From Bacteroidales bacterium (lineage in GTDB: Bacteria > Bacteroidota > Bacteroidia > Bacteroidales > UBA932), in NCBI GenBank assembly GCA_016281435.1, contig JAEEIQ010000073.1, forward strand, positions 1-49,450: a stretch of 49,450 nucleotides of DNA, written 5' to 3'. The translations under genes were made by a program, and so were the position numbers. How positions within the stretch are numbered: position 1 is the stretch's first letter; each line of letters begins with the position of its first letter. Below the pieces are notes generated by a model. The model saw only the letters and a list, made by a program, of their open reading frames with translations, searched no databases and was not told the origin of the DNA. This document shows positions 8,445 through 16,579 of the stretch, in pieces.

Positions 8445-8450
8445 CAGACT

Positions 8451-9713
8451 ATGAAGAAGTTTTTCACCCTTCTCGCCCTCTGCGCGTCCCTTGTCTCGTG
8501 CAGCGGTTTCCTGTTTCCTGAACGGAAGCCGGAAAAGTGGGACCGGGTGATGATCCTTTATTCCGCCGGCTTCAACGACATCCACTATTATCTCTCCGAG
8601 GACATCAAGGAGCTTACCGATGTCGGCAGCGGGGCCTACATCCCCGCCAGGGGGAGCAGGCAGGCCCTCCTGATCTATTCCCACCAGACCGTTTACTACG
8701 GCAACTACCAGCCGGCCACGTCCCCGGCCCTCGAAATGGTCACATACGACCCCTTGATCGGCGCCCTCCGGAGGGACACCCTCTACCGGGCTCCGGAAGG
8801 GACCCTGCTCACGGACAAGGAAGCCATGCGGAACGTCCTCGAGATGATACGGGACGCCTTCCCTTCCGAGCACTACGGCCTCATACTTGCTTCCCACGGC
8901 ACCGGCTGGATGCCGGAGGGCGCTTACACCCAGGAATCGAAGAGCGGTTCCTCTTCCGACGACTGGATAATCTTGTCGAGACAGAAACGCGCATCCGCCG
9001 GGGGCGTGCTCCCTGGAACGGCCCTGCAGAGTTTCGGCGCCGAAGTGGGCAGCGACGGCACGAAGCGTGAAATGGACATAAAGGACCTCGCAGAAGCCCT
9101 TCCGATGCATTTCGACTATATCTATTTCGACGCATGCCTGATGGGCGGGATCGAGGTCGCCTACGAATTGAAGGACAAGACGGACCTGCTCGGTCTCTCC
9201 CCTGCCGAGGTCCCGGGTTCAGGCATGGATTACACCACGGTGGCGGCCCGTCTTCTCAAGCCCGAGGTTCCGGACCTCAAGGGACTTTGCAAGGACTATT
9301 TCAACTGCCTTTCATCCAGTTCGGCAACTGTCGCCCTGCTGCGCTGCGACGCCCTGCCCGCCCTTGCGGAAACCTGCCGGGGACTGTTTGAAAAATATTC
9401 GGACATCCTGGAGATCCTTAGCCCGAGGGGCATCCAGAGGTTCTACCGCGAAAACTATCACTGGTTCTATGACCTCAGGGACATCCTGGCCCACTGCGGA
9501 GCCACCGAAGACGACCTGGCAGAACTGGACGGCGCCCTTTCCGAGTGCATCATCTACAAGGCCGCCACGGCTGAATTCATGAAAGACTTCCGGGGTTTCG
9601 ACATCAACACCTACTGCGGCCTCAGCATGTATCTCCCGTCGAACGGAAGCGAGGCCCTGGATGAATACTACGCGACCCTGGCCTGGAACAAGGCCACCGG
9701 TTTGGTCAAATAA
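8451..9713 (+). CDS. Clostripain-family (C11) cysteine protease, lipoprotein
   Basis: A caspase-fold cysteine protease of clan CD. 420 residues from the ATG at 8451, which starts a lipoprotein signal peptide with the acylated Cys at residue 17 (CASLVSCSGF). The catalytic His149 lies in ASHGTGW and the catalytic Cys229 in YFDACLMGG, in the expected order and spacing. Family members often prefer Arg or Lys at P1 and may self-process; specificity is not readable here. Further N-terminal extension of the frame is antisense to the divergent peptidase and is rejected. It is monocistronic and followed by the rplY promoter. Confidence 0.9.
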   Translation: MKKFFTLLALCASLVSCSGFLFPERKPEKWDRVMILYSAGFNDIHYYLSEDIKELTDVGSGAYIPARGSRQALLIYSHQTVYYGNYQPATSPALEMVTYDPLIGALRRDTLYRAPEGTLLTDKEAMRNVLEMIRDAFPSEHYGLILASHGTGWMPEGAYTQESKSGSSSDDWIILSRQKRASAGGVLPGTALQSFGAEVGSDGTKREMDIKDLAEALPMHFDYIYFDACLMGGIEVAYELKDKTDLLGLSPAEVPGSGMDYTTVAARLLKPEVPDLKGLCKDYFNCLSSSSATVALLRCDALPALAETCRGLFEKYSDILEILSPRGIQRFYRENYHWFYDLRDILAHCGATEDDLAELDGALSECIIYKAATAEFMKDFRGFDINTYCGLSMYLPSNGSEALDEYYATLAWNKATGLVK

Positions 9714-9724
9714 GTTTTTTTAGT

Positions 9725-9817
9725 TATATTTGCGGCGCAGTCTAAAACCGAAGGGTTTTGGTGCAATGGGACCCCGGCCTGTTTCCGGGGTTGAGTAACA
9801 CATTTTAAAGATTGATT
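9725..9817 (+). promoter_or_regulatory. rplY promoter and structured 5' leader
   Basis: A -7 box TATATTTGC is at 9725-9733. The leader of about 80 bases forms two neat hairpins: AAAACC (9744-9749) with GGTTTT (9754-9759) around a four-base GAAG loop, and CCCCGG (9772-9777) with CCGGGG (9785-9790) around seven bases. A GTGCAATGGGA stretch separates them. Ribosomal protein leaders that bind their own product are common, so autoregulation by bL25 is a reasonable guess but only inferred. Confidence 0.55.
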
Positions 9818-10396
9818 ATGCAACATTTTGAGCTCAAGGGCCAGATCCGCCAGGTCGGAAACAAGGCCGTCATCAAAGCTTTCCGCAAGGAAGGCCTCGT
9901 CCCCTGCAATCTCTACGGCCAGGGCATGGACAACATCCTCTTCACAGTAAACGCGAAGGAACTCAAGGGAGTCACCGACACCCCGAAGTCTTATATCATC
10001 GACCTCGTCCTCGACAACGGCAAGACCTACAACGCCGTCCTGCACGAGCTTCAGTTCCACCCCGTCAAGGACAGCTGCCTCCATGTCGACTTCCTCGCCG
10101 TGGATGAGGTGAAGCCCATCAGCATCAACGTTCCCCTGGTCATCACCGGCCACGCCGCCGGCGTCCAGAAAGGTGGAAAGTTCGTCCAGAACGCAAGGTC
10201 CCTGCGCATCTGCGCCCCGATGGACAAGCTTCCCGACGAGCTGACCGTCGATATCACCGCCCTCGACCTTGACTGCAAGATCAAGGCCGGCGACCTCAAG
10301 TACGACGGAATCTCCATCCTCACCGGAAAGGACACCATCATCTGCGGAGTACGTGCCACGCGCAACTCTGCCGCGGCTGCCGAAACCGCCGAGTAA
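9818..10396 (+). CDS. rplY: Large ribosomal subunit protein bL25 (Ctc/TL5 long form)
   Basis: Binds 5S rRNA in the 50S subunit. The 192-residue product is the long form: an N-terminal 5S rRNA-binding domain (MQHFELKGQIRQVGNKA onward, with VPCNLYGQG) and a C-terminal TL5-like beta domain (VDFLAVDEVKPISINVPLV, then TVDITALDLDCKIKAGDL). The ATG at 9818 is preferred over an in-frame TTG six bases earlier because bacteroidal homologues start at the equivalent methionine. It is followed 15 bases later by pth, the usual neighbour, so the two probably share the transcript starting near 9738. Confidence 0.95.
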   Translation: MQHFELKGQIRQVGNKAVIKAFRKEGLVPCNLYGQGMDNILFTVNAKELKGVTDTPKSYIIDLVLDNGKTYNAVLHELQFHPVKDSCLHVDFLAVDEVKPISINVPLVITGHAAGVQKGGKFVQNARSLRICAPMDKLPDELTVDITALDLDCKIKAGDLKYDGISILTGKDTIICGVRATRNSAAAAETAE

Positions 10397-10411
10397 CGGC
10401 CTGCGGGGCGG

Positions 10412-10981
10412 ATGGACTACCTCGTAGTCGGACTTGGAAATATCGGTGACGAGTATGCCGCCACCCGCCACAATATGGGATTTATGGTATTGGACGCCTG
10501 GGCACAGGCGTCCAATGTCGTATTTGAAAGCCGGCGCTACGGTTCCCTTGCGGTCATCAGCAGGAAGGGACGCAACTTCTATCTCCTGAAGCCCTCGACA
10601 TACATGAACCTCAGCGGGAATGCGGTCCGCTACTGGCTGCAGAAGCTGCCGGTGACTCTCGAAAACCAGCTGATCGTGATATGCGACGACCTCAACCTCC
10701 CTTTCGGGACCCTGAGGATGCGCCGGAACGGAAGCGACGGGGGGCATAACGGACTGAAAGACATCATCGAAAAGACAGGATCGAAGGATTTCGCCCGCAT
10801 ACGCATGGGCATAGGACATGAATTCAGCGAAGGCGGACAGGTGGACTACGTCCTCGGGGAGCTCAGCCCGGAAGAACGGGAAAAAGTGAAAGAACTGTCC
10901 GCGAAAGTGATCCAGGGCGTCATCGACTGGGCCTTCGTCGGAGCGGACAGGGCGATGAACGTCTTAAATACTAAAGTTTGA
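10412..10981 (+). CDS. pth: Peptidyl-tRNA hydrolase
   Basis: Recycles peptidyl-tRNA dropped from stalled ribosomes by cleaving the ester bond. 189 residues, standard length. Active-site residues are all visible: Asn10 (VGLGNIG), His20 (ATRHNMG), Asn66 (STYMNLSG), Asp93 (VICDDLNLPFG) and Asn113 (GSDGGHNG). It is second in the rplY-pth operon and is followed by a strong intrinsic terminator. Confidence 0.96.
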   Translation: MDYLVVGLGNIGDEYAATRHNMGFMVLDAWAQASNVVFESRRYGSLAVISRKGRNFYLLKPSTYMNLSGNAVRYWLQKLPVTLENQLIVICDDLNLPFGTLRMRRNGSDGGHNGLKDIIEKTGSKDFARIRMGIGHEFSEGGQVDYVLGELSPEEREKVKELSAKVIQGVIDWAFVGADRAMNVLNTKV

Positions 10982-10999
10982 TGCAACATTTCCGGAACC

Positions 11000-11020
11000 A
11001 CCTGCATCTATGTTGCAGGT
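11000..11020 (+). repeat. Hairpin downstream of pth
   Basis: ACCTGCA (11000-11006) pairs with TGCAGGT (11014-11020) around seven bases, 20 bases after the pth stop and ahead of the stronger terminator. No T-run follows directly; it may be a processing site or a stabilising 3' structure. Confidence 0.45.
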
Positions 11021-11051
11021 TTAGGTTTTAGTACACGTCTGAGGGTCTGGC

Positions 11052-11079
11052 GGCCGTGAGGTCTCCGGCCCTTTTTTTT
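11052..11079 (+). terminator. Intrinsic terminator of rplY-pth
   Basis: GGCCG (11052-11056) pairs with CGGCC (11066-11070), with a partly pairable loop, followed by C and eight T. It lies 70 bases past pth and immediately before the M6 protease promoter region. Confidence 0.8.
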
Positions 11080-11116
11080 GGCATTCTGCCGAAAAATTCC
11101 GAACTTTGAAACCACT

Positions 11117-13231
11117 ATGAGACGTGTTCCCTGCCTTGTTTTACTGCTGGTTCTTCTAAGCCAGGCTCTCCAGGCCATTCCGGCCCGGAAGCCCTCGGCG
11201 GTCCGCACCCAGCCGGACGGAAGCGTTTTCAAGGTACTCATACGCGGCGACGAATGGATGAAGATCGTGACCACCGAAGACGGCTGTGCGATAGCGCAGG
11301 ACGCCGACGGATGGTGGTGCTATGCTGAATTCGACGCCGCAGGGCGCAAATACCCTTCCGGTGCGAGGGTGGGCTCCGCCGCATCCCCGGACGTGATCAC
11401 CAGGAGCCGCAACATACCCTACCGGCAGATGCGCATGAGGGCCTCCGCGAGGCGGGCTGAATTGAGGGCCGCCACCCCTGCAAGGAGGTTCTCCGCGGAG
11501 ACACGCGGCGGGGATGGCCTGAAGGAGCACCGCATATTGGTCATCCTGACCCAGTTCGACGACGTGAAGTTCTCCTACGGGCGCGACATGTTCGTCGACA
11601 TGCTCACGAAAGACGGGTACTCCTACAACGGAGCGACCGGCTCCGCCCAGCAGTACTTCAACCATCAGCTCGAAGGTTACGCAGACGTTAAAATAGACGT
11701 CAGCAGCATCGTCAGCCTCAGCCAGCCCGTAGCCTATTACGGCAAGAACGATGCGGACGGAAATGACGAGAAGGCCGCCGAACTCGTCGAAGAAGCCTGC
11801 CGCCTGGCCCACGACGATGCCGTCAACCCGATAGATTTCTCCAGATACGACCTCGACGGGGACGGAATCGTGGACAATGTCTTCGTATTCGTGGCCGGGA
11901 GTGACGAGGCGGACGGGACCGACGAGAATCTCATATGGTCCCACAGCTGGTCCCTGAAGTCGGCAGGCATCAACCTCCACCTGGACGGCAAGGCCGTGGA
12001 CGACTATGCCATCTCGACCGAATTGATGGAGATATTCTCCGGCCACGGATACAAGACCGTCCTTAGCGGGATAGGCACATTCTGCCATGAAAGCAGCCAC
12101 ATACTCGGCCTTCCAGACTATTACGACACCGACTACGAAGACAGCGGCGGAAAGGCCGACGCGATGTGGCACCACACCGCGCTGATGGACGGAGGCAACT
12201 CGAACAACAACGGCAACACTCCCCCGAACTTCAATGCAGTCAGCCTCGAGGAACTGGGCCTCGGGACATGCGAGACCATAACTGAAGGCAATTATACCTT
12301 GAAGCCCATCAGCCAGGAGAAGCGTTACATGAAGATCGAAGGCGACTACCCCGGGGAATACTATCTCCTCGAGTGCCGCGACAACACCGGCTGGGACGCC
12401 TACATCAAGGGCAAGGGCCTCTGCATATATCACATAGACAAATCGAACCGCCACTCCGGCTATTCCACGGGGCAGTCCAAGTCACTCACGGCGTACAACC
12501 GCTGGTACCAGTACAACGAGGTGAACTGCCGCCCGGACCACCAGTGTGCGGACATGATAGAGGCCTCGCCCTCGCCCACCAATGTAAAACAGGCCTTCTT
12601 CCCTTACGGCAGCGTCCGCAGTTTCACGCCTTCGACAAATCCGGCAATGACCTGGTGGAGCGGAAACACCCCCGATATCGGGATCCGCGGCATCACCCTC
12701 GCGAAGGACGGATCCGTCAGTTTCACGGTCGGAGGTGAGATGGCCATAACCGAGCTTACCGTATTCCAGGACGCAGCCATAATCGCCTGGGAAGGGACCG
12801 GAAACAAATGCAAGGTCATGCTCGGGGACGAACAGGTCGCGGAGGTGGCGCCGTACGAAAGCGGCAAGTTCGCCTGCGTCCTCCAGCACCTGGCCCCTTA
12901 TACGGACTACACGGTCACGCTATCCGCTGACGGGGCTTCCAGCACGAAGAGTTTCAAGACGAAATCTTACTACACCGGTAGCAACCCGTTCATCTATGTC
13001 AACGGCGCGGAGAGGGATGATGCCGGGCGTTTCATCACCGGGACAAGGCTCCCCTTGCGCGTCTATAACGTGCCCGATGCCGTCAGCGTAAACTGGACCA
13101 TGGACGGAAGACCCATCCAGGTCGGTGGAGACGGCTACTACGTCGTCACCGGATCAGGCATCCTCCGCGCGGAAGTCAACTACGAAGACGGCAGCCGGGA
13201 TATCATAATAAAGGAAATAACTACACGATGA
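11117..13231 (+). CDS. M6 family (immune inhibitor A-like) secreted metalloprotease
   Basis: 704 residues from the ATG at 11117, which opens a signal peptide (MRRVPCLVLLLVLLSQALQA). A propeptide-like stretch runs to about residue 130. The catalytic domain holds the zinc motif HESSH at 324-328 followed by GLPDYYD, a typical M6 continuation, and a calcium-type DLDGDGIVD loop near 245. C-terminal residues from about 530 look like fibronectin/Ig-like beta domains and a short sorting-like tail. The family degrades extracellular proteins. A GAACTTTG box at 11101-11108 suggests a leader of only about four bases. The stop codon overlaps the next start (ATGA), so the small lipoprotein is translationally coupled. 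Confidence 0.9.
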   Translation: MRRVPCLVLLLVLLSQALQAIPARKPSAVRTQPDGSVFKVLIRGDEWMKIVTTEDGCAIAQDADGWWCYAEFDAAGRKYPSGARVGSAASPDVITRSRNIPYRQMRMRASARRAELRAATPARRFSAETRGGDGLKEHRILVILTQFDDVKFSYGRDMFVDMLTKDGYSYNGATGSAQQYFNHQLEGYADVKIDVSSIVSLSQPVAYYGKNDADGNDEKAAELVEEACRLAHDDAVNPIDFSRYDLDGDGIVDNVFVFVAGSDEADGTDENLIWSHSWSLKSAGINLHLDGKAVDDYAISTELMEIFSGHGYKTVLSGIGTFCHESSHILGLPDYYDTDYEDSGGKADAMWHHTALMDGGNSNNNGNTPPNFNAVSLEELGLGTCETITEGNYTLKPISQEKRYMKIEGDYPGEYYLLECRDNTGWDAYIKGKGLCIYHIDKSNRHSGYSTGQSKSLTAYNRWYQYNEVNCRPDHQCADMIEASPSPTNVKQAFFPYGSVRSFTPSTNPAMTWWSGNTPDIGIRGITLAKDGSVSFTVGGEMAITELTVFQDAAIIAWEGTGNKCKVMLGDEQVAEVAPYESGKFACVLQHLAPYTDYTVTLSADGASSTKSFKTKSYYTGSNPFIYVNGAERDDAGRFITGTRLPLRVYNVPDAVSVNWTMDGRPIQVGGDGYYVVTGSGILRAEVNYEDGSRDIIIKEITTR

Positions 13232-13638
13232 AAAGGACCGCCGCCATATTGCTTCTCCTGCTTCCGCTGCTGATCCAGTCTTGCCGCGACAAGGACAACG
13301 TGGATCCCGCGTTCATCGCGTCCCAGGACCTCGGCTTCAGCATCGGGGGTGTCGCCAACTTCACCTTCAACCCCCTGACCTGCCAGACCGGGTTCAACAG
13401 CCAGCACAAGAAGGTCTGGATGCATTCCGACACCATGTCGGACTACGTCACGGCCGAACTCTCGGACATTCCCGTCAGCAAGGGGCAGCGCCTGACTGCC
13501 GACCTCAAATGGACCACCGCGAGGAATGTCAAGACGAAAAAAGCCACCTCTTTCAAGGTGGCCAAGATTGAAGGTGAGACCGTCTGGCTCTGGAACTCTT
13601 CCGAAAAAATCGGACTCTGCGTCCGGATCCCGGACTAG
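13228..13638 (+). CDS. Small lipoprotein coupled to the M6 protease (unknown function)
   Basis: 136 residues. The signal peptide MKRTAAILLLLLPLLIQSC ends in a lipobox Cys. The mature part is a compact, beta-rich sequence with two internal cysteines (LTCQTGF and GLCVRIPD) and no family I recognise. Its ATG overlaps the M6 protease stop codon by four bases, so a partner role such as inhibitor, chaperone or surface anchor for the protease is possible, but this is inferred from position only. Its TAG stop interlocks with the convergent tpiA stop on the palindrome CTAG. Confidence 0.75.
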   Translation: MKRTAAILLLLLPLLIQSCRDKDNVDPAFIASQDLGFSIGGVANFTFNPLTCQTGFNSQHKKVWMHSDTMSDYVTAELSDIPVSKGQRLTADLKWTTARNVKTKKATSFKVAKIEGETVWLWNSSEKIGLCVRIPD

Positions 13639-14390
13639 TAAGACTGAGCTATCGCGATGAAGTCGGCAGCCTTCAGGGCTGCGCCCCCGATCAGTCCCCC
13701 GTCGATGTCCTTCTGCGCGAACAACTCGGCAGCATTCGAAGGCTTGCAGCTTCCGCCGTACAGTATCGTTGTATCCTCAGCGACAGCAGCCCCGAATTTA
13801 TCGGCGATGGTCTTGCGTATGAACGCATGGATCTCTTCGGCCTGCTCCGCGGTCGCGGTCTTGCCGGTGCCGATGGCCCATACGGGCTCATAAGCCACCA
13901 CTATGCTCTTCATATCTTCGGCGCTGAAGTTATAGAGGACGCCCTGGATCTGGGAAGAGCAGACGTCGAAATGCTTCCCGGCCTCCCTCTCTTCGAGGTT
14001 TTCGCCGACGCAGAGGATGACCTTGAGACCGGCTTCAAGGGCCAGGCGGACCTTCGCGACGAGTTTCTCATCGGTCTCTCCGTAGTACTGGCGGCGCTCG
14101 GAGTGGCCGAGAATGGTATATTTGCAACCTGCGGAAACAAGCATGGAGACGGACACCTCACCGGTATATGCTCCCTTTTCCTTGTCGGCGCAGTTCTGGG
14201 CCGAAAGGATGACGCGCGTGCCTTCGACCACTCCTGCCACGGGGCAGAGATGGGTGAAAGGAGTTGCTACAATAAGTTCCACATCAGCGGGCACTCCGGC
14301 ACTGAGGGCGACGACGTCCCTGGCCAGTTCGATTCCTTCAGGAACGGTGGTGTTCATCTTCCAGTTTCCTGCAACGATTTTCTTTCTCAT
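13635..14390 (-). CDS. tpiA: Triosephosphate isomerase
   Basis: Interconverts dihydroxyacetone phosphate and glyceraldehyde-3-phosphate in glycolysis. 251 residues from the ATG at 14390, which gives the invariant start MRKKIVAGNWKMN; an earlier in-frame Met lies upstream of the promoter box and is rejected. Catalytic Lys is in NWKMN, the electrophile His in ILGHSERRQYYGE, and the base Glu in YEPVWAIGTGK. Loop 7 and the phosphate-binding GGLIGGAALK are intact. It follows apbE by 60 bases but has its own -7 box. Confidence 0.97.
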   Translation of the reverse strand: MRKKIVAGNWKMNTTVPEGIELARDVVALSAGVPADVELIVATPFTHLCPVAGVVEGTRVILSAQNCADKEKGAYTGEVSVSMLVSAGCKYTILGHSERRQYYGETDEKLVAKVRLALEAGLKVILCVGENLEEREAGKHFDVCSSQIQGVLYNFSAEDMKSIVVAYEPVWAIGTGKTATAEQAEEIHAFIRKTIADKFGAAVAEDTTILYGGSCKPSNAAELFAQKDIDGGLIGGAALKAADFIAIAQSY

Positions 14391-14416
14391 AGAAGCTATC
14401 TGTTTTAAAAAACGTG

Positions 14417-14424
14417 CAAAATTA
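14417..14424 (-). promoter_or_regulatory. tpiA -7 box
   Basis: TAATTTTG on the reverse strand, 26 bases before the tpiA ATG, fits TAnnTTTG. It lies between the apbE stop and tpiA, so tpiA can be expressed independently of apbE. Confidence 0.55.
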
Positions 14425-14450
14425 ATCAATCCGCAGCGGAAATCAAACAA

Positions 14451-15485
14451 TCAGCGTGAACTGTAAGGGAATCCCGGCGAAGTCCATATCTGATCCGTAT
14501 CCATGATGAAGCAGGCCTCCCACTCCGGGCAGGAAAGAATGAGCCGGCGTGCCTCTTCCGGCCCCAGCACCATGCATGCGGTGGCGAGGGCATCGGCAGC
14601 GGCGGCGTCAGGGGCGGTCACCGTCGCGCTCAGAAGGCCGTGCGAGACGGGACGGCCGGAGCGGGGATCGACCGTATGCGCATATTTCTTTCCGTCCCGG
14701 ACATAGAACTTGCGGTAATTGCCCGATGTCACTATTCCGATTCCGTCCCCGCCGGATGTCCATATGCCCCTGAGATCCGCTCCGGGGGCATTGTTCCCGT
14801 CGACAGGCGCGTCGATCCCGACCGTCCATCCCCGTCCGGACGGATTGTGGCCGCAGCACCAGATCTCGCCTATGTCCACAAGCATGTCGCGGACGCCGAG
14901 CCCGCGCAGATACGAGGCTATGACATCACTGGTGAATCCCTGGGCTATAGCGTTGAAATTCAGCTGCGGAGCCTCTCCCTCAACGCCCGGCAAAAGAAGA
15001 TCGGCGGAGCACAGCATCCCGTCCGCCCCGAGCGCTTCCTCCATCGAAGGCCGAAGACGTGCCATCCCGCACGACGCCTTCAAGGTTTCGACCTCCGCAT
15101 CCGAAGGGAATTCCCCTTTCTTGAAGCCGAAGCCCCAGGCATCGAAAAGGGGCCCGGCGGAAACATCGAAAGCGCCGCCGGAAAGTTCATAATACTCATA
15201 GGATATGGCGTACACCTTCATGAGCAGGGAATCGGGCCGTATGCGCCCGCCAGCGTTCAGGCGGCTCAGGAGCGAGCCCTTGTTGTAGCCGGAAAGGGAA
15301 TTATCAATTGCCGTAAGAAGCGAATCCACATGCTCCCGTATGCGCTCCTGCGGGCAGGAAACCCCGCGCAGGTTCATCTTTACTGTGTAGACTCCGCCCT
15401 GCGCGTACCCGCTGAAGGCGACGTAGCGGTCTGCGGTGCAGGATACGAGCAGCAAAAGGACAAGGGCCGCGATACTGTTCTTCAT
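14451..15485 (-). CDS. apbE: FAD:protein FMN transferase (ApbE), lipoprotein
   Basis: Transfers FMN from FAD to a threonine of target flavoproteins such as Na+-pumping NQR or RNF subunits. 344 residues from the ATG at 15485, with a lipoprotein signal MKNSIAALVLLLLVSC. Family motifs: YELSGGAFDVSAGPLFDAWGF, FNAIAQGFTSDVI (the usual GAIAKGYAVD position), VDIGEIWCCG, and the Mg-site segment KKYAHTVDPRSGRPV followed by ATVTAPDAAAADALATA. The usual Gly-Gly in the DIGG motif reads DIGE here, a mild deviation. No NQR or RNF genes are in the window. Divergent from the FISUMP lipoprotein. Confidence 0.93.
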   Translation of the reverse strand: MKNSIAALVLLLLVSCTADRYVAFSGYAQGGVYTVKMNLRGVSCPQERIREHVDSLLTAIDNSLSGYNKGSLLSRLNAGGRIRPDSLLMKVYAISYEYYELSGGAFDVSAGPLFDAWGFGFKKGEFPSDAEVETLKASCGMARLRPSMEEALGADGMLCSADLLLPGVEGEAPQLNFNAIAQGFTSDVIASYLRGLGVRDMLVDIGEIWCCGHNPSGRGWTVGIDAPVDGNNAPGADLRGIWTSGGDGIGIVTSGNYRKFYVRDGKKYAHTVDPRSGRPVSHGLLSATVTAPDAAAADALATACMVLGPEEARRLILSCPEWEACFIMDTDQIWTSPGFPYSSR

Positions 15486-15503
15486 TTCGGCAAAGTATTT
15501 GCA

Positions 15504-15542
15504 CAAAGTTAGCGGAATTTAGTTCAAAAATGCCCATATTTG
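15504..15542. promoter_or_regulatory. Divergent promoters for apbE (-) and FISUMP lipoprotein (+)
   Basis: Minus-strand TAACTTTG at 15511-15504 precedes the apbE ATG by 18 bases. Plus-strand CATATTTG at 15535-15542 (one mismatch to consensus) ends eight bases before the ATG at 15551, predicting a leader of roughly four bases. Confidence 0.5.
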
Positions 15543-15550
15543 CACATTAT

Positions 15551-16579
15551 ATGGCTAAAAAGCATCTCATATTGTGTCTTGCGCTCCTCGCCGGGGCCGC
15601 CCTTGCCGTTTCCTGCAAGAAAGACAAAGAAGATATCGAATACAAATACGTTTACGGCAGGGTCGAATTCGGCGACATGCCCGCATATGTCACCGCCGGA
15701 CAGGCTTTCGACTTCATCGCAAGGGGCGGCTACACCGAAGACGGAACCCCGGTGAAATACTCATGGTCCTGCAACCCTTTCTACACGTCGACCGCAATCG
15801 AGAAGGACGCCTCCGGAGACTGGAAGTTCCACTTCGAGGTGCCTTCCGACACGCTCTGCACCTTTACGCTTACCGTGACAGCCTCTGCCGACACGGAGAT
15901 AAAGAAAGGCATCAGCTGGATTTCCACCTCCGGTTCCCTGACCACCACCATAGTGGATCCCGATCCCGTGAACGGGTCCCTTTCCGGTATCACGGTGCCC
16001 GACGGAGCCCCGTCATACACGGACCCCAGGGACGGCAAGGCCTACCCCCTGACCGAGACCGCCGGCCTGCAGTGGTTCCGCCGCAATCTCGCCTGGGAAG
16101 GCGCGGGGAAGCCGCACTCCGAGTGCGCCGCGATGAAGGATATCTACGGGATATACTACACATGGACCGAAGCGCAGACGGCATGTCCGGCCGGATGGAG
16201 GGTACCGTCGGATGCAGACTGGCGCGAGCTGGCAGCCGGCTGGTCGTCGGATCCTGGCGCCGGTTTCAAGCAGTTCGAAGGTCTTGCCGGAGCCATGATG
16301 GCCGACGCTTATTTCAACGGCGACAAACTCTGGGAATTCTGGCCAGGCGTGACCATCTCCAACAAGAGCGGTTTTTCGGCCATACCCGGCAGTTTCGCAT
16401 CCATCGAGAACGGAAAATACCGCTTCAACGGCGGCAAATACGCTCTCTGGTGGACTTCCGACGAACAGAACGGGCTCGGTGTCTGCCGCTACCTCCACGA
16501 AGAATCCGACATCGTATTCTGCCAGGGACTTGACAAGAACCTGATCGCTGCTCCTGTGCGCTGCGTCCGCAACAAATGA
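15551..16579 (+). CDS. FISUMP-domain lipoprotein
   Basis: 342 residues from the ATG at 15551, with a lipoprotein signal (MAKKHLILCLALLAGAALAV then SC). Residues about 35-140 look like an Ig/PKD-like beta domain. The C-terminal half is the Fibrobacter succinogenes major paralogous (FISUMP) domain: YTDPRDGKAYPL, QWFRRNLAW, YYTWTEAQTACPAGWRVPSD, and the closing VRCVRN. The domain is widespread on Bacteroidota surfaces; its function is not settled. The gene overlaps the HD hydrolase by four bases (ATGA), a coupling that is likely translational rather than functional. Confidence 0.85.
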   Translation: MAKKHLILCLALLAGAALAVSCKKDKEDIEYKYVYGRVEFGDMPAYVTAGQAFDFIARGGYTEDGTPVKYSWSCNPFYTSTAIEKDASGDWKFHFEVPSDTLCTFTLTVTASADTEIKKGISWISTSGSLTTTIVDPDPVNGSLSGITVPDGAPSYTDPRDGKAYPLTETAGLQWFRRNLAWEGAGKPHSECAAMKDIYGIYYTWTEAQTACPAGWRVPSDADWRELAAGWSSDPGAGFKQFEGLAGAMMADAYFNGDKLWEFWPGVTISNKSGFSAIPGSFASIENGKYRFNGGKYALWWTSDEQNGLGVCRYLHEESDIVFCQGLDKNLIAAPVRCVRNK

